A DNA stretch of 64,000 nt from assembly GCA_031286615.1 (NCBI GenBank), contig JAITUA010000020.1:248001-312000 (forward strand), written 5' to 3'. Below are positions 51,218 to 60,097 of this stretch, piece by piece. Each line of letters starts with the position of its first letter. Position 1 is the first letter of the stretch. Made by a program: the position numbers and the translations under genes. The notes below the pieces were generated by a model that ran no database searches, was not told where the DNA came from, and saw nothing but the letters and a program-made list of their open reading frames with translations. Source of the DNA: Chryseobacterium sp. GTDB lineage: Bacteria > Bacteroidota > Bacteroidia > Flavobacteriales > Weeksellaceae.

Positions 51218-52096
51218 TTATCCGTTTACAGCTTCTACTTTTTCTACCAGATCCGGAACGAATTGTTTTAAAATATTTTCAATTCCGTTTTTCAAAGTAG
51301 CTGTAGAACTTGGGCAGCCTGAACAAGCTCCCTGTAGAAGCATTTTTGCAGTTTTACTTTCTTGGTCATATTCCATCAATGAAATCTTTCCACCATCATT
51401 TTCTACTGCAGGAGCTACATATTCATTTAAAATGTCAGAAATTTTCTGCTCATCTTCCGTATAATCTCTGTTGATGATCTTTTCAACTGGGTTTTCATGT
51501 TTCTGAGGCTCTATTTTAGAAATCTCACCTCCGTTTTGAAGATACTCAGCAATAAGCGCACGAACAGTCATCATCACCTGGTGCCATTCTACAGAATTGT
51601 CTCTGGTAACCGCTACAAAATTATCAGAAATGAAAACTTCTTTTGTAAATTCAAATTCTTTAAAGATTGCCTGTGCCAAAGGAACTCCCTCAGCAGCTTC
51701 AATTGATTTTACTTCCACGAAACCTTCCATCAGCAATTTGTTTGAAACAAATTTCATTACATTAGGATTCGGAGTCATTTCAGCATAGATCTGATACATT
51801 TCTTTTTTCTTCTGAAGATAAATTCTTGGGTTGGCCAATAATTCATCCTCAATCACGTTTTTCAGACTTTCAGCTACATGTTCCCATTCTATGGTATCCT
51901 GTTTTGCCACAGCTACAAAATTAGCCGTAATGAAAATTCTTTCCACAAACGGATAATTGAAAAGTTCCTGTGCCAAAGGAATTTCTGAAATATCTGAAGT
52001 TCTGTCCAACTCTAAAGACCCCGGAATGAGATTGTAATCTGCAACAAATTTCATTACTTTCGGGTTTTCGGTAGGTTCTATAAGTACGGTACGCAT
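51218..52096 (-). CDS. NifU family iron-sulfur scaffold with duplicated Nfu domain
   Basis: A 292-residue protein. Two Nfu N-terminal domains come first: MRTVLIEPTENPKVMKFVAD (1 to about 90) and a copy starting YAEMTPNPNVMKFVSN (103 to about 190). The C-terminal NifU domain holds GACSGCPSSTATLKNG with Cys258 and Cys261, the residues that bind a transferable [4Fe-4S] or [2Fe-2S] cluster. The doubled N-terminal unit is noticeable. It is the first gene of the operon ending in hemH, consistent with supply of clusters to that enzyme. Confidence 0.92.
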   Translation of the reverse strand: MRTVLIEPTENPKVMKFVADYNLIPGSLELDRTSDISEIPLAQELFNYPFVERIFITANFVAVAKQDTIEWEHVAESLKNVIEDELLANPRIYLQKKKEMYQIYAEMTPNPNVMKFVSNKLLMEGFVEVKSIEAAEGVPLAQAIFKEFEFTKEVFISDNFVAVTRDNSVEWHQVMMTVRALIAEYLQNGGEISKIEPQKHENPVEKIINRDYTEDEQKISDILNEYVAPAVENDGGKISLMEYDQESKTAKMLLQGACSGCPSSTATLKNGIENILKQFVPDLVEKVEAVNG

Positions 52097-52263
52097 TTTT
52101 TTCGTTAAATTTGAGATACAAAAATACGCATTAGAAGTTAGAAGCTGAAAATTGAGAGTTAGATTTTTGCTATCGCTGTAATTTAGAAGTTAGATACCTG
52201 GATTATAACGTAAAATATCATCATTTTCAATTGAGCATATTTTCAAATTTTCAAATTAATATT

Positions 52264-52800
52264 ATGGCACTTATAAAAGAACTTTTAGGAAAAGCACCAC
52301 AAATCGGAGAGAACACTTTTTTAGCAGAAACCGCTACTATTATTGGTGATGTCACGATGGGAAGAGACTGCAGCGTTTGGTATAATGCTGTAATCAGAGG
52401 CGATGTTCACTATATCAAAATGGGTGACAAAGTAAATGTTCAGGATAATGCAATGTTGCATTGTACCTATCAAAAACATCCGCTGAATATCGGAAATAAT
52501 GTTTCTATCGGGCATAACGCAATTGTTCATGGGTGTACGATTAAAGATAATGTTCTGATCGGGATGGGAGCTATTGTAATGGATGACTGTCTGGTGGAAG
52601 AAAATTCTATTGTAGGAGCAGGTTCTGTAGTAACCCAGGGTACTCATATCAAATCCGGAGAAGTCTGGGGCGGAGTTCCTGCAAAAAAAATCAAAGATAT
52701 TAATGCACAGTTACTGGAAGGTGAAGTAGACAGAATTGCAAATAATTATGTCAAATACTCCTCATGGTATAAAGAGAATGTAAAAGATCATCAATTTTAG
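52264..52800 (+). CDS. Gamma-class carbonic anhydrase family protein
   Basis: A 178-residue left-handed beta-helix protein with hexapeptide repeats. I choose ATG 52264 (MALIKELLGKAPQIGENTFL) since it gives the family N-terminus. Three metal-binding His are expected at 66 (AMLHCT), 84 (SIGHNAIV) and 89 (VHGCTI); the last two have the five-residue spacing of the Cam family. Members bind Zn or Fe and may hydrate CO2, but many carbonic-anhydrase-like homologues have no shown activity. Divergent from the NifU gene. Confidence 0.9.
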   Translation: MALIKELLGKAPQIGENTFLAETATIIGDVTMGRDCSVWYNAVIRGDVHYIKMGDKVNVQDNAMLHCTYQKHPLNIGNNVSIGHNAIVHGCTIKDNVLIGMGAIVMDDCLVEENSIVGAGSVVTQGTHIKSGEVWGGVPAKKIKDINAQLLEGEVDRIANNYVKYSSWYKENVKDHQF

Positions 52801-52805
52801 GTTGT

Positions 52806-52880
52806 CAAGTGAAGAGTGAATCGTCAATCCGCTGCGCTTGTCAATTATTTTTGGCAGTAAAAAATTCACTATTCACTTGC
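52806..52880. repeat. Intergenic inverted repeat (AAGTGAA family)
   Basis: CAAGTGAAGAGTGAAT (52806-52821) and ATTCACTATTCACTTG (52865-52880) are reverse complements except for one base. The gap of 118 bases to the next terminator holds no gene. Confidence 0.65.
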
Positions 52881-52916
52881 GAAGCACAATTCACCATTGA
52901 TCTATTTAAAATAAAT

Positions 52917-52949
52917 AAAAAAGCTCTGTCGCAGGACAGAGCTTTTTTT
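52917..52949. terminator. Terminator of the carbonic anhydrase gene
   Basis: GCTCTGTC, loop GCAG, GACAGAGC with A run before and seven T after. Also usable by the leftward lipoprotein gene. Confidence 0.85.
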
Positions 52950-52978
52950 CGATTTGATATAGAACCTTTGTTTTATTG

Positions 52979-53431
52979 TTAGTTACTATCAGGCGTAATC
53001 AGTCTGATTTTTCCATGAATACATTTCAAAGAGGTAGGCGGTGTGATCATTATACAGTCCGACATGATATTATATTTTTCATTAAAAGTTTTTACTTTGT
53101 CTGTATAATCGTTTACTCTCTGTAAGAAAGCAGCTTCTATTTTCTTTGGATAGGCAATATATTGCTGAGGTCCGCCACAGGATTTTGCTCCCATAGGTGC
53201 AAATGCCCATTCACTGGCATCCGTACATTTTTCTCCAGACACTTCAGACTCAATAGAAGCTTTCAATCTATCCAGCTGTGCCTGCTCATACTTCTGACTG
53301 TCTTCGTCAGCAGGTCTGTCTGCGATATCTACAGGAAGATTAGTATTGGTATTTTTTGATGTATTACAGGAAACCAGAGCTAATGTTGTACATAATACTA
53401 TCACCGGAAAATGGAAGAATATTTTTTTCAC
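52979..53431 (-). CDS. Lipoprotein of unknown function
   Basis: A 150-residue exported protein with a lipoprotein signal (IVLCTTLALVSCNTSKN, Cys22). Three further Cys in the mature part (GEKCTDASEW, GAKSCGGPQQ, SDCIMI, LKCIHG) could form disulfides. The sequence is otherwise unremarkable and I recognise no family. It is divergent from the helicase gene and ends at the shared terminator region. Confidence 0.65.
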   Translation of the reverse strand: MKKIFFHFPVIVLCTTLALVSCNTSKNTNTNLPVDIADRPADEDSQKYEQAQLDRLKASIESEVSGEKCTDASEWAFAPMGAKSCGGPQQYIAYPKKIEAAFLQRVNDYTDKVKTFNEKYNIMSDCIMITPPTSLKCIHGKIRLITPDSN

Positions 53432-53499
53432 AATAAACCTTTTTCTATTTAAGAATTTTCAAAACTTATGCCAAGGTAAGAAATTCAAATTCATTTCCG

Positions 53500-53507
53500 T
53501 ATTTTTG
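53500..53507 (+). promoter_or_regulatory. Promoter -7 box of the Pif1-like helicase
   Basis: TATTTTTG matches TAnnTTTG. Its end is only six bases before ATG 53514, so the transcript should be leaderless; this decides the start against the in-frame ATG at 53346. Confidence 0.6.
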
Positions 53508-53513
53508 ACAACG

Positions 53514-55640
53514 ATGAACAATCATTTTTTTGACTTAATAGAATATACGAACAGAAGCGTTTTTTTGACCGGGAAAGCCGGAACAGGTAAAACGACATTT
53601 CTTAATGATTTTGTAAGACGTACAAAGAAAAAACATATTGTAGTAGCACCCACGGGAATTGCTGCAATCAATGCGGGAGGTGTTACAATTCATTCCATGT
53701 TTGGACTGCCGTTGAGAACTTTTCTTCCTACGACAGAAAGAATAGACACCAGTTTGGCTAATAATATTGCCGATCTGATGCCTCATTTCAAATACCGTAA
53801 AGATAAACTTAAACTTCTGAGAGAAGTTGAGATCATTATCATTGATGAGGTTTCAATGTTGAGAGCTGATGTTCTGGATATGATGGATTTTTCTTTGAGA
53901 TTTATCAGAAGGAATAATCAAAGGTTCGGAGGGGTGCAGATGCTTTTTATTGGAGATTTGTTTCAGCTTCCGCCTGTGGTAAGAGATGAGCATATTCTGA
54001 AAATGTATTACAATTCACCTTTCTTTTTTGACAGCCATGCCATTAAGGAAATCCCGATTGTTACCATTGAACTGACAAAAGTTTACAGACAGTCTGATCA
54101 GGAATTTCTGTCGATTCTGAATGCTATCCGTGATGGTGATGTGGATAATATAGATTTTAACCATCTCAATGAAAGGTACGATCCTGATTTTGATATGGGG
54201 AAAGAATCTTACGTATATCTGTGCTCTCACAATAAAATGGCTGATGAAATCAATCTTGAAAAACTGGCGGAGATCAAGGTAGATCCTCAGATTTATGAAG
54301 CCAAACTTGTAGGTGATTTTAAAGAGAATCAATTTCCAAACGAACAGTTTTTAGAATTGAAAATCGGAGCGCAGATCATGTTTATCCGAAATGATATTTC
54401 CGGAGAAAAGAAATATTTTAACGGAAAGCTAGGAGAGATCATTGGATTGGATGAAAATGAAATTCGTGTTGTTCTGGACGAAAGTGAAACCGAAATTGTA
54501 GTTAAAAGAGAAACCTGGGAACAGAAAAAATATTTCCTTGATACTGAGAAAAATATTCAGGAAGAAGTATTGGGAAGTTTTGAACAGTTTCCGATAAAAC
54601 TGGCCTGGGCGGTGACCATTCATAAAAGTCAGGGATTGACGTTTGATAAAGTTATTATTGATGCCGGGAAAAGTTTCACAGCCGGTCAGGTATATGTAGC
54701 TTTATCCCGTTGCAGAACATTGGAAGGGATTGTTTTAAAATCAAAAATTACCCCTGAAGTTATTTTCAAAGATAACAGGATTTTACATTTTCATACCGAT
54801 ACTATTGCCAACGATCATGTGGAAGCTATTCTGAATCAGGAGAAATATGACTACAGCATCAGAAAAGTGCTTCGTACCCTTGACTGCACATGGTTTTTAA
54901 AAGAAGTAGAAGAATGGAATAACCTTTCGATTGTAACCAAGAATATAGATCATGCGAAGACAAAGCAGCTTTATCTTCAATTGAAGCATGAAGCGGTAAA
55001 TCTTGGGAAAATCTTTGAAAAACTGGAACGAATTATTTTCCAGAAAGTCAATAATTTTATTGAACAAAAAGAAGACTGGTCCGAAATTGAAAGTAAATCC
55101 AAAGGAGCCGTTAATTTCTTTTTTACAGAAACAAGAAATAAAATTTTTGATCCTTTGAAAGAATTTTATGCAGAAATAAAAGGAGCAAAAGGTTTAAAAC
55201 AATATAACGAGGAATTCAAAAACTGGCTGGAAGATATTGAAGAATACCTGAATAGTTTAAGAGAAATTTATCTTCTGGACACTAAACTTTTAGATGAAAA
55301 AAATGATAAAGAAATCAATCTGAAAATAGCTAAAGTTCCATCTCAGGTTTTAACGTTCCAATTGTTTGAACAGGGAAAAACTATCGGTGAAATTGCTTTG
55401 GAAAGAGGTTTGGTAAAAGAAACAGTTATTGGACATCTTGCCAAATTTGCAGAACAGGGATTGCTGGATATCTCAAGAGTCATCACTTCAGATAAAATAA
55501 AGGCTTTTGAAGATGAATTTTACAAAAATCCACGCGAAACCCTTACCGAGTGGAAGAATGCATTGCCTAGTCATTTTGAATTCAATGAAATCAGGATTCT
55601 GATCAATCATTATAATTATAAAAAAGAAAAGAACTCATAA
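53514..55640 (+). CDS. Pif1-like ATP-dependent helicase with C-terminal HTH
   Basis: A 708-residue superfamily 1B helicase. P-loop VFLTGKAGTGKTTFL near 20 to 28, APTGIAAINAGGVTIHSMFG, Walker B IIIDEVSMLRADVLDMMDF, GDLFQLPPVV, and the late motif WAVTIHKSQGLTFDKVIIDA then VYVALSRC; all typical of Pif1/RecD-type enzymes. The last 130 residues form a helix-turn-helix domain (LFEQGKTIGEIALERGLVKE) like that of RecQ relatives. The start at 53514 follows from the promoter box. It probably resolves structured or forked DNA. Its stop codon lies in the terminator stem-loop. Confidence 0.9.
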   Translation: MNNHFFDLIEYTNRSVFLTGKAGTGKTTFLNDFVRRTKKKHIVVAPTGIAAINAGGVTIHSMFGLPLRTFLPTTERIDTSLANNIADLMPHFKYRKDKLKLLREVEIIIIDEVSMLRADVLDMMDFSLRFIRRNNQRFGGVQMLFIGDLFQLPPVVRDEHILKMYYNSPFFFDSHAIKEIPIVTIELTKVYRQSDQEFLSILNAIRDGDVDNIDFNHLNERYDPDFDMGKESYVYLCSHNKMADEINLEKLAEIKVDPQIYEAKLVGDFKENQFPNEQFLELKIGAQIMFIRNDISGEKKYFNGKLGEIIGLDENEIRVVLDESETEIVVKRETWEQKKYFLDTEKNIQEEVLGSFEQFPIKLAWAVTIHKSQGLTFDKVIIDAGKSFTAGQVYVALSRCRTLEGIVLKSKITPEVIFKDNRILHFHTDTIANDHVEAILNQEKYDYSIRKVLRTLDCTWFLKEVEEWNNLSIVTKNIDHAKTKQLYLQLKHEAVNLGKIFEKLERIIFQKVNNFIEQKEDWSEIESKSKGAVNFFFTETRNKIFDPLKEFYAEIKGAKGLKQYNEEFKNWLEDIEEYLNSLREIYLLDTKLLDEKNDKEINLKIAKVPSQVLTFQLFEQGKTIGEIALERGLVKETVIGHLAKFAEQGLLDISRVITSDKIKAFEDEFYKNPRETLTEWKNALPSHFEFNEIRILINHYNYKKEKNS

Positions 55641-55653
55641 GAGTTCTTTTTTT
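55627..55653. terminator. Terminator overlapping the helicase stop codon
   Basis: AAAAGAACTC, loop ATAA, GAGTTCTTTT then more T. The TAA stop is within the loop. Shared with the leftward astacin gene. Confidence 0.8.
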
Positions 55654-55674
55654 ATTTACACATGTTCTTGAAAA

Positions 55675-56523
55675 TTAAGGATACATTGTATTGATCGTAT
55701 TAATATCTCCTGTTGTAAAACCGGTTCTGTTATATGTAAAATTGGAGTTGTCTGCTCTTGTGATAGTGGGCAGTCCATTTTTAGAATAAGATGTCGGCCA
55801 GTACATCATCACAGAATTAATATTAAAAGGGCCAATATCCGTTCCTGAATTATAGATATTGAAATTATAAGACTGCCCGCTTTGGATATTGTTCCATAAG
55901 ATTTTTACATATTGATCTCTGTCTTTACGGGTATGCTCATGATAAAGTCCTACTGTATGTCCCATTTCATGAATTACCGATCCTACAGAAATATACTGGT
56001 CCAGAGAAACGGTTTGTTTCCCTCCCTGATAACCGATATGAGCCCAGCCATCCGATCCTGATGAACTTCCAAAAATAAATTCAACATAATTACTCTGATT
56101 GGTGCGGTAGATCCATTGAGTATTGGTTTTATTGTTATACTCGCTGATTGCAGAATTGATCTTATTGACGTTGATAGATCCCATGTTGCTGGCAATGGTA
56201 TAGTAAATTTTACCGCTTGGCCATCTTGAATAGCTTGCACCTCCTTTGTTTTGTTCACTGCCTTCTGACAGTTGTTTGTCGGACAGAACAATGTCTCCCT
56301 GAAAGAAATTCATTCCGTTTTTTCTTTCATAGCTTATTTCCTGGCCATTCAATTGTCCTTTTTTGACGTTTTCAACATTGAAAGCATTGGTTTGAGCTTC
56401 TGACGTGATTTCTTCATTATTTTTACTACACGATGCTAGAACTGCAGTCATAATAATGCTCATAAGGACAGTTCTTTTTGGGAATATTTTCTGAGAAAAC
56501 AGCCCATTGGTTTTTTTGTTCAT
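55675..56523 (-). CDS. Astacin-like zinc protease lipoprotein (M12, flavastacin-like)
   Basis: A 282-residue exported metalloprotease. A lipobox at MTAVLASC (Cys32) anchors it to the membrane or releases it later. The catalytic motif is HEMGHTVGLYHEHTRKDRD (185 to 203), which fits HExxHxxGxxHExxRxDRD, and the Met-turn is SVMMYWP at 237 to 243. A propeptide of about 60 residues precedes the domain. Flavastacin of Elizabethkingia has the same layout. Secreted or surface protease; the substrate is not seen. Confidence 0.9.
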   Translation of the reverse strand: MNKKTNGLFSQKIFPKRTVLMSIIMTAVLASCSKNNEEITSEAQTNAFNVENVKKGQLNGQEISYERKNGMNFFQGDIVLSDKQLSEGSEQNKGGASYSRWPSGKIYYTIASNMGSINVNKINSAISEYNNKTNTQWIYRTNQSNYVEFIFGSSSGSDGWAHIGYQGGKQTVSLDQYISVGSVIHEMGHTVGLYHEHTRKDRDQYVKILWNNIQSGQSYNFNIYNSGTDIGPFNINSVMMYWPTSYSKNGLPTITRADNSNFTYNRTGFTTGDINTINTMYP

Positions 56524-56688
56524 ATTAAAGTTTTTTTAATGATTTGGTATACGAATATAATAAATATCTCTCTCTTTATTGAATTATTTTTGTTAAAGTG
56601 TATAGATTTTAATAAAGTAATTATTCGGAAATCATATAATTAAAATCAGGTAAAGAAAATTTGAATTCCAATAGTTTTTCCCTGAATT

Positions 56689-56700
56689 AACCGATCGGTT
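56689..56700. promoter_or_regulatory. Palindrome AACCGATCGGTT, candidate operator
   Basis: A perfect 12-base palindrome about 40 bases before the -7 box of the luciferase-like gene, embedded in AT-rich sequence. The form resembles TetR-family operators, but no such regulator is adjacent. Confidence 0.45.
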
Positions 56701-56740
56701 TTATTAATTACAAAAAGTAACTAATGCAGATTTTATGTTT

Positions 56741-56748
56741 TAAATTTG
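56741..56748 (+). promoter_or_regulatory. Promoter -7 box of the luciferase-like gene
   Basis: TAAATTTG matches TAnnTTTG and lies 39 bases before ATG 56788. The expected TTG -33 box is missing. Confidence 0.45.
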
Positions 56749-56787
56749 TATGGTTTTTTCAGACTAAAGAAAAATTAACATCTCAAT

Positions 56788-57792
56788 ATGAAAAATTTTG
56801 AAATTTCTGTTTTAGATCTTGCTCCGGTAAAGCAGGGTAAAAGCATTCACGATACTTTTCAGGACAGCTTATCATTAGCAAACCATACTGAAAATTTAAA
56901 CTATAAAAGATTCTGGCTGGCCGAGCATCACAATATGGAAAGTATTGCGAGTTCAGCAACTTCAGTTTTGATCGGTTTTATTGCCAATGGAACGAAGAGA
57001 ATCAAAGTTGGTTCCGGTGGTATTATGCTTCCGAATCACAGTTCTCTCATCATTGCAGAGCAGTTCGGTACCTTGGAGTCTCTTTTTCCCGGAAGAATAG
57101 ATCTTGGGGTTGGAAGAGCACCCGGAACTGACGGATTGACGGCTCAGGCTTTAGGAAGAAATCCTGCTATTATTAATGAGCAGTTTCCAAGACAGATTCT
57201 GGAGCTTCAGCGTTATTTTTCTAAGGAAAATTCAGATGCTATGGTTCGTGCTATTCCCGGAGAAGGGCTGGATATTCCAATTTATATTCTGGGATCAAGT
57301 ACAGACAGTGCATGGCTGGCTGCGGAACTTGGTTTACCTTATGCATTTGCAGGACATTTCGCTCCGGAGCAAATGGAAATGGCTTTTAAAATATACAGAG
57401 AACATTTTGAACCTTCAAAATATCTGGATAAACCCTATATTATTGCCTGTGTAAACGGTGTAGCAGCAGAAACGTCTGAGGAAGCACATAAAATCTCTAC
57501 TACTTTATTCCAGGCCTTCATTAATATCGTAAGAAATGACAGAAAGCCTTTTGCTCCACCTGTTGACGATATGGACGAAATCTGGTCACCAATGGAGAAA
57601 TCTATGGTTCTGCAGAAACTGAGATATACTTTTATCGGAGATCAGGCTGAAGTTCAGGAAAAGCTTAAAAATTTCCAGGAAAAATTCCAGGTAGATGAAC
57701 TCATGATCAACTCTCATATCTACGACCATCAGAAAAGACTGAGATCTTACGAAATTTTCAGAGAGGCAGCGGACTCTTTATCCGAAGCGTAA
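56788..57792 (+). CDS. LLM class flavin-dependent oxidoreductase
   Basis: A 334-residue bacterial luciferase-like monooxygenase. It begins MKNFEISVLDLAPVKQGKS and shows the group's hallmark YKRFWLAEHHNMESIASSAT, a TIM-barrel core and GSGGIMLPNHSSLIIAEQFG. The C-terminal half contains GLPYAFAGHFAPEQ. These enzymes use reduced FMN and O2; physiological substrates are usually unknown. The upstream palindrome suggests ligand-responsive control. Confidence 0.9.
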   Translation: MKNFEISVLDLAPVKQGKSIHDTFQDSLSLANHTENLNYKRFWLAEHHNMESIASSATSVLIGFIANGTKRIKVGSGGIMLPNHSSLIIAEQFGTLESLFPGRIDLGVGRAPGTDGLTAQALGRNPAIINEQFPRQILELQRYFSKENSDAMVRAIPGEGLDIPIYILGSSTDSAWLAAELGLPYAFAGHFAPEQMEMAFKIYREHFEPSKYLDKPYIIACVNGVAAETSEEAHKISTTLFQAFINIVRNDRKPFAPPVDDMDEIWSPMEKSMVLQKLRYTFIGDQAEVQEKLKNFQEKFQVDELMINSHIYDHQKRLRSYEIFREAADSLSEA

Positions 57793-57810
57793 TAAACCCT
57801 TCATAATTAA

Positions 57811-57842
57811 TTGGCAGATGCTTATTTTTATGAGTATCTTTG
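57811..57842 (+). promoter_or_regulatory. Promoter of ribB
   Basis: TTG (57811-57813), 21 bases, TATCTTTG (57835-57842): a full match to the Bacteroidota promoter, 18 bases before ATG 57861. The gap to the upstream gene is too short for an FMN riboswitch. Confidence 0.65.
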
Positions 57843-57860
57843 CAAAAATAAAAAGTAAAA

Positions 57861-58982
57861 ATGTCCGATATTAAATTAAATACTATTCCAGAGGCTATTG
57901 AAGACCTTAAAAATGGTAAAATAATCATAGTAGTAGATGATGAAGACAGAGAAAATGAAGGAGATTTTCTTTGTGCAGCAGAGTTGACAACACCGGAAAT
58001 TATCAATTTTATGGCTCTTCACGGAAGAGGGCTTATTTGTATGCCGCTTCCTGAAAAAAGATGTGATGAGCTTGGGCTTGAAGTGATGGTAAGCAGAAGC
58101 AGCGATCCTAAAGAAACGGCTTTTACCGTATCAGTTGACCTTTTAGGAAACGGAACATCTACCGGAATTTCTGCAGGAGACAGAGCAAAAACAATTTTGG
58201 CACTGATGGATGAAAAATCCAAACCTACAGACTTTATGAGACCTGGCCACATTTTCCCGCTTCGTGCAAGAAAAGGTGGAGTATTGAAAAGAGCCGGACA
58301 TACTGAAGCTGCCATTGATCTTACTCATTTATCAGGTTTGAAAGAAGGTGGAGTGATCTGTGAGATCATGAATGAAGATGGTACAATGTCCCGTCTGCCT
58401 GAACTTCATGCATTCGCTCAGAAACACGATATGAAGATTGTTTCTATTGAAGATCTGATCCATTATCAGCTTAAAAAAGGAAACCTGGTTGAAAGACTTG
58501 AAGAGAAAAAAGTGAAAACGCACTACGGTGAGTTTGATTTTTATGCTTTCAGAGAAACTTCTAATGACCAGATCCACTTTGCATTGACAAAAGGAGCATG
58601 GACAGTAGACGAGCCGGTTTTGGTAAGAGTACAGTCTTCAGATTCTTATTTTGATGTATTGACAAGATTAAATAACGGTGAAAAGCCATTGTTGGAAAAA
58701 GTAACCGGTATGGTAAATGAAGCTGGAAAAGGAGCTATTATTTTTATCAATAACGTTTCTAACTCTGAAAATACATTAAGAAAACTTCAACAATTCCTGA
58801 ACTATCAGGATGGTCAGGAGCAGCATCCTACTTTAGCGTACAATTACAGAGATTATGGAATTGGAACGCAGATCTTAAAGAATTTAGGAATCAATAAGTT
58901 CAAAGTAATCACTCAAAACCCTAATATCAAACCTCAGGTTGGAGGATATGATGTAGAGGTTACTGAGATGGTACAACTATAA
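57861..58982 (+). CDS. ribB: RibB with degenerate GTP cyclohydrolase II-like domain
   Basis: A 373-residue riboflavin-pathway protein. Residues 1 to about 205 are 3,4-dihydroxy-2-butanone-4-phosphate synthase: VVDDEDRENEGDFLCAA, TGISAGDRAKTI, RAGHTEAAIDL. Residues about 215 to 373 resemble RibA but lack the zinc cysteines: where RibA has VRVHSECxTGD, this protein reads VRVQSSDSYFDVL (255 to 267), and no Cys occurs in the domain. The C-terminal YRDYGIGTQILKNLG remains RibA-like. So the first half is active and the second is probably structural or regulatory. This layout has been called RibBX elsewhere. A separate RibA would be needed. Confidence 0.88.
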   Translation: MSDIKLNTIPEAIEDLKNGKIIIVVDDEDRENEGDFLCAAELTTPEIINFMALHGRGLICMPLPEKRCDELGLEVMVSRSSDPKETAFTVSVDLLGNGTSTGISAGDRAKTILALMDEKSKPTDFMRPGHIFPLRARKGGVLKRAGHTEAAIDLTHLSGLKEGGVICEIMNEDGTMSRLPELHAFAQKHDMKIVSIEDLIHYQLKKGNLVERLEEKKVKTHYGEFDFYAFRETSNDQIHFALTKGAWTVDEPVLVRVQSSDSYFDVLTRLNNGEKPLLEKVTGMVNEAGKGAIIFINNVSNSENTLRKLQQFLNYQDGQEQHPTLAYNYRDYGIGTQILKNLGINKFKVITQNPNIKPQVGGYDVEVTEMVQL

Positions 58983-59023
58983 TAAATGAATAGTCAGCAA
59001 TAAGTTTTGGCTGTTTACAATAT

Positions 59024-59055
59024 AAAAAGGTTTAGGATTTCCCTAAACCTTTTTT
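59024..59055 (+). terminator. Terminator of ribB
   Basis: AAAAAGGTTTAGG, short loop, CCTAAACCTTTTTT, 42 bases after the stop. Confidence 0.85.
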
Positions 59056-59070
59056 AATGATGTAAAATTT

Positions 59071-59115
59071 AAAAAGCCATAAAAGTTTTATTTTCAAATA
59101 CTTTTATGGCTTTTG
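59071..59115 (-). terminator. Terminator of fmt
   Basis: AAAAGCCATAAAAGT with ACTTTTATGGCTTTT, loop of 13. Placed after the leftward fmt gene, facing the ribB terminator. Confidence 0.75.
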
Positions 59116-59145
59116 TATATTAAGATAATGATCTGAATTTCGTCT

Positions 59146-60093
59146 TTAGTTTAATGTGATTCCATCAAAATTTCTGAAACCATTTAAGAAATCCTTCACA
59201 GTCATTCTTTTTTTACCTTCTAACTGAAGCTCCAGAGGATAATAAATTCCGTCCTGAGTATAGATTTTAAATTCATTTTTGGAAATATCTAAAGTTCCTG
59301 CCGGTTTTCCATGGTCAGAAAGTTCAAATTTACCTCCGAATATTTTTAATCCTTTTTCTTCGTTTTCAATTTTTAAAGTTGTGAAAGCTGCAGGATAAGG
59401 AGACATTCCCAGAATAAACTGATGAATAGTTTTTGAAGGTTGATCCCACTTGATTCGGGTATCTTCCTTGAAAATTTTATACGCGTTTTTAGGATGTTCT
59501 ACCTGTGGCTGAGGTTTTTCTTCAATAGCATTTTCAGCCAGACCATCTAATGTTTTCACTACGAGTCCTGAACCCATTTCCATCAGTCTGTCATGAAGAC
59601 TTCCTGCATTTTCGTCAGGTAAAATTTCTATTTCCTGCTGAAGGAGAATATTACCTTCATCAATTTTTTCATTGATAAAGAAAGTAGTTGCTCCTGATTT
59701 TTCTTCACCGTTGATGACTGCATAATTGATGGGAGCAGCGCCTCTGTAATCCGGAAGTAAAGATGCATGAAGATTGAAGGTACCCATTTTAGGCATTTCA
59801 AAAAGAACTTTAGGCATCATTCTGAAAGCCACTACTACAAAAACATCGGCGTCCAGTTTTCTAAGTTCTTCCAAAAACTCAGGATTTCTCAACTTTTCCG
59901 GCTGAAAAACAGGAATATTGTTTTCTTCAGCATAGATTTTTACAGGGGATTGGTGAATTTTCTGTCCACGTCCACTTGCTTTATCAGCTACAGTTACAAC
60001 ACCTACCACCTGATGGTGAGATTGATGGATTGCCTCCAAAGATGTTTTTGCAAACTCAGGAGTCCCTAAAAAAACGACTTTCAATGATTTCAT
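59146..60093 (-). CDS. fmt: Methionyl-tRNA formyltransferase
   Basis: A 315-residue enzyme transferring a formyl group to initiator Met-tRNA. FLGTPEFAKTSLEAI at the start, the conserved NLHASLLPDYRGAAPINYAV (His-x-Ser-Leu-Leu-Pro), and DEGNILLQ. The C-terminal oligosaccharide-binding-like domain ends at about 315. A TATCTTTG box at 60098-60105 lies four bases before the ATG, so the transcript is nearly leaderless. Usually next to def; no def gene here. Confidence 0.95.
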   Translation of the reverse strand: MKSLKVVFLGTPEFAKTSLEAIHQSHHQVVGVVTVADKASGRGQKIHQSPVKIYAEENNIPVFQPEKLRNPEFLEELRKLDADVFVVVAFRMMPKVLFEMPKMGTFNLHASLLPDYRGAAPINYAVINGEEKSGATTFFINEKIDEGNILLQQEIEILPDENAGSLHDRLMEMGSGLVVKTLDGLAENAIEEKPQPQVEHPKNAYKIFKEDTRIKWDQPSKTIHQFILGMSPYPAAFTTLKIENEEKGLKIFGGKFELSDHGKPAGTLDISKNEFKIYTQDGIYYPLELQLEGKKRMTVKDFLNGFRNFDGITLN

Positions 60094-60097
60094 AGTA

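Noticed and set aside
53346-53513. N-terminal extension of the Pif1-like helicase
   Set aside because: It would overlap the divergent lipoprotein gene and cross a TAnnTTTG box; the residues are hydrophobic and unlike helicase N-termini.
57793-57860. FMN riboswitch before ribB
   Set aside because: Only 68 bases separate the genes, and the conserved riboswitch segments are absent; a normal promoter explains the region.
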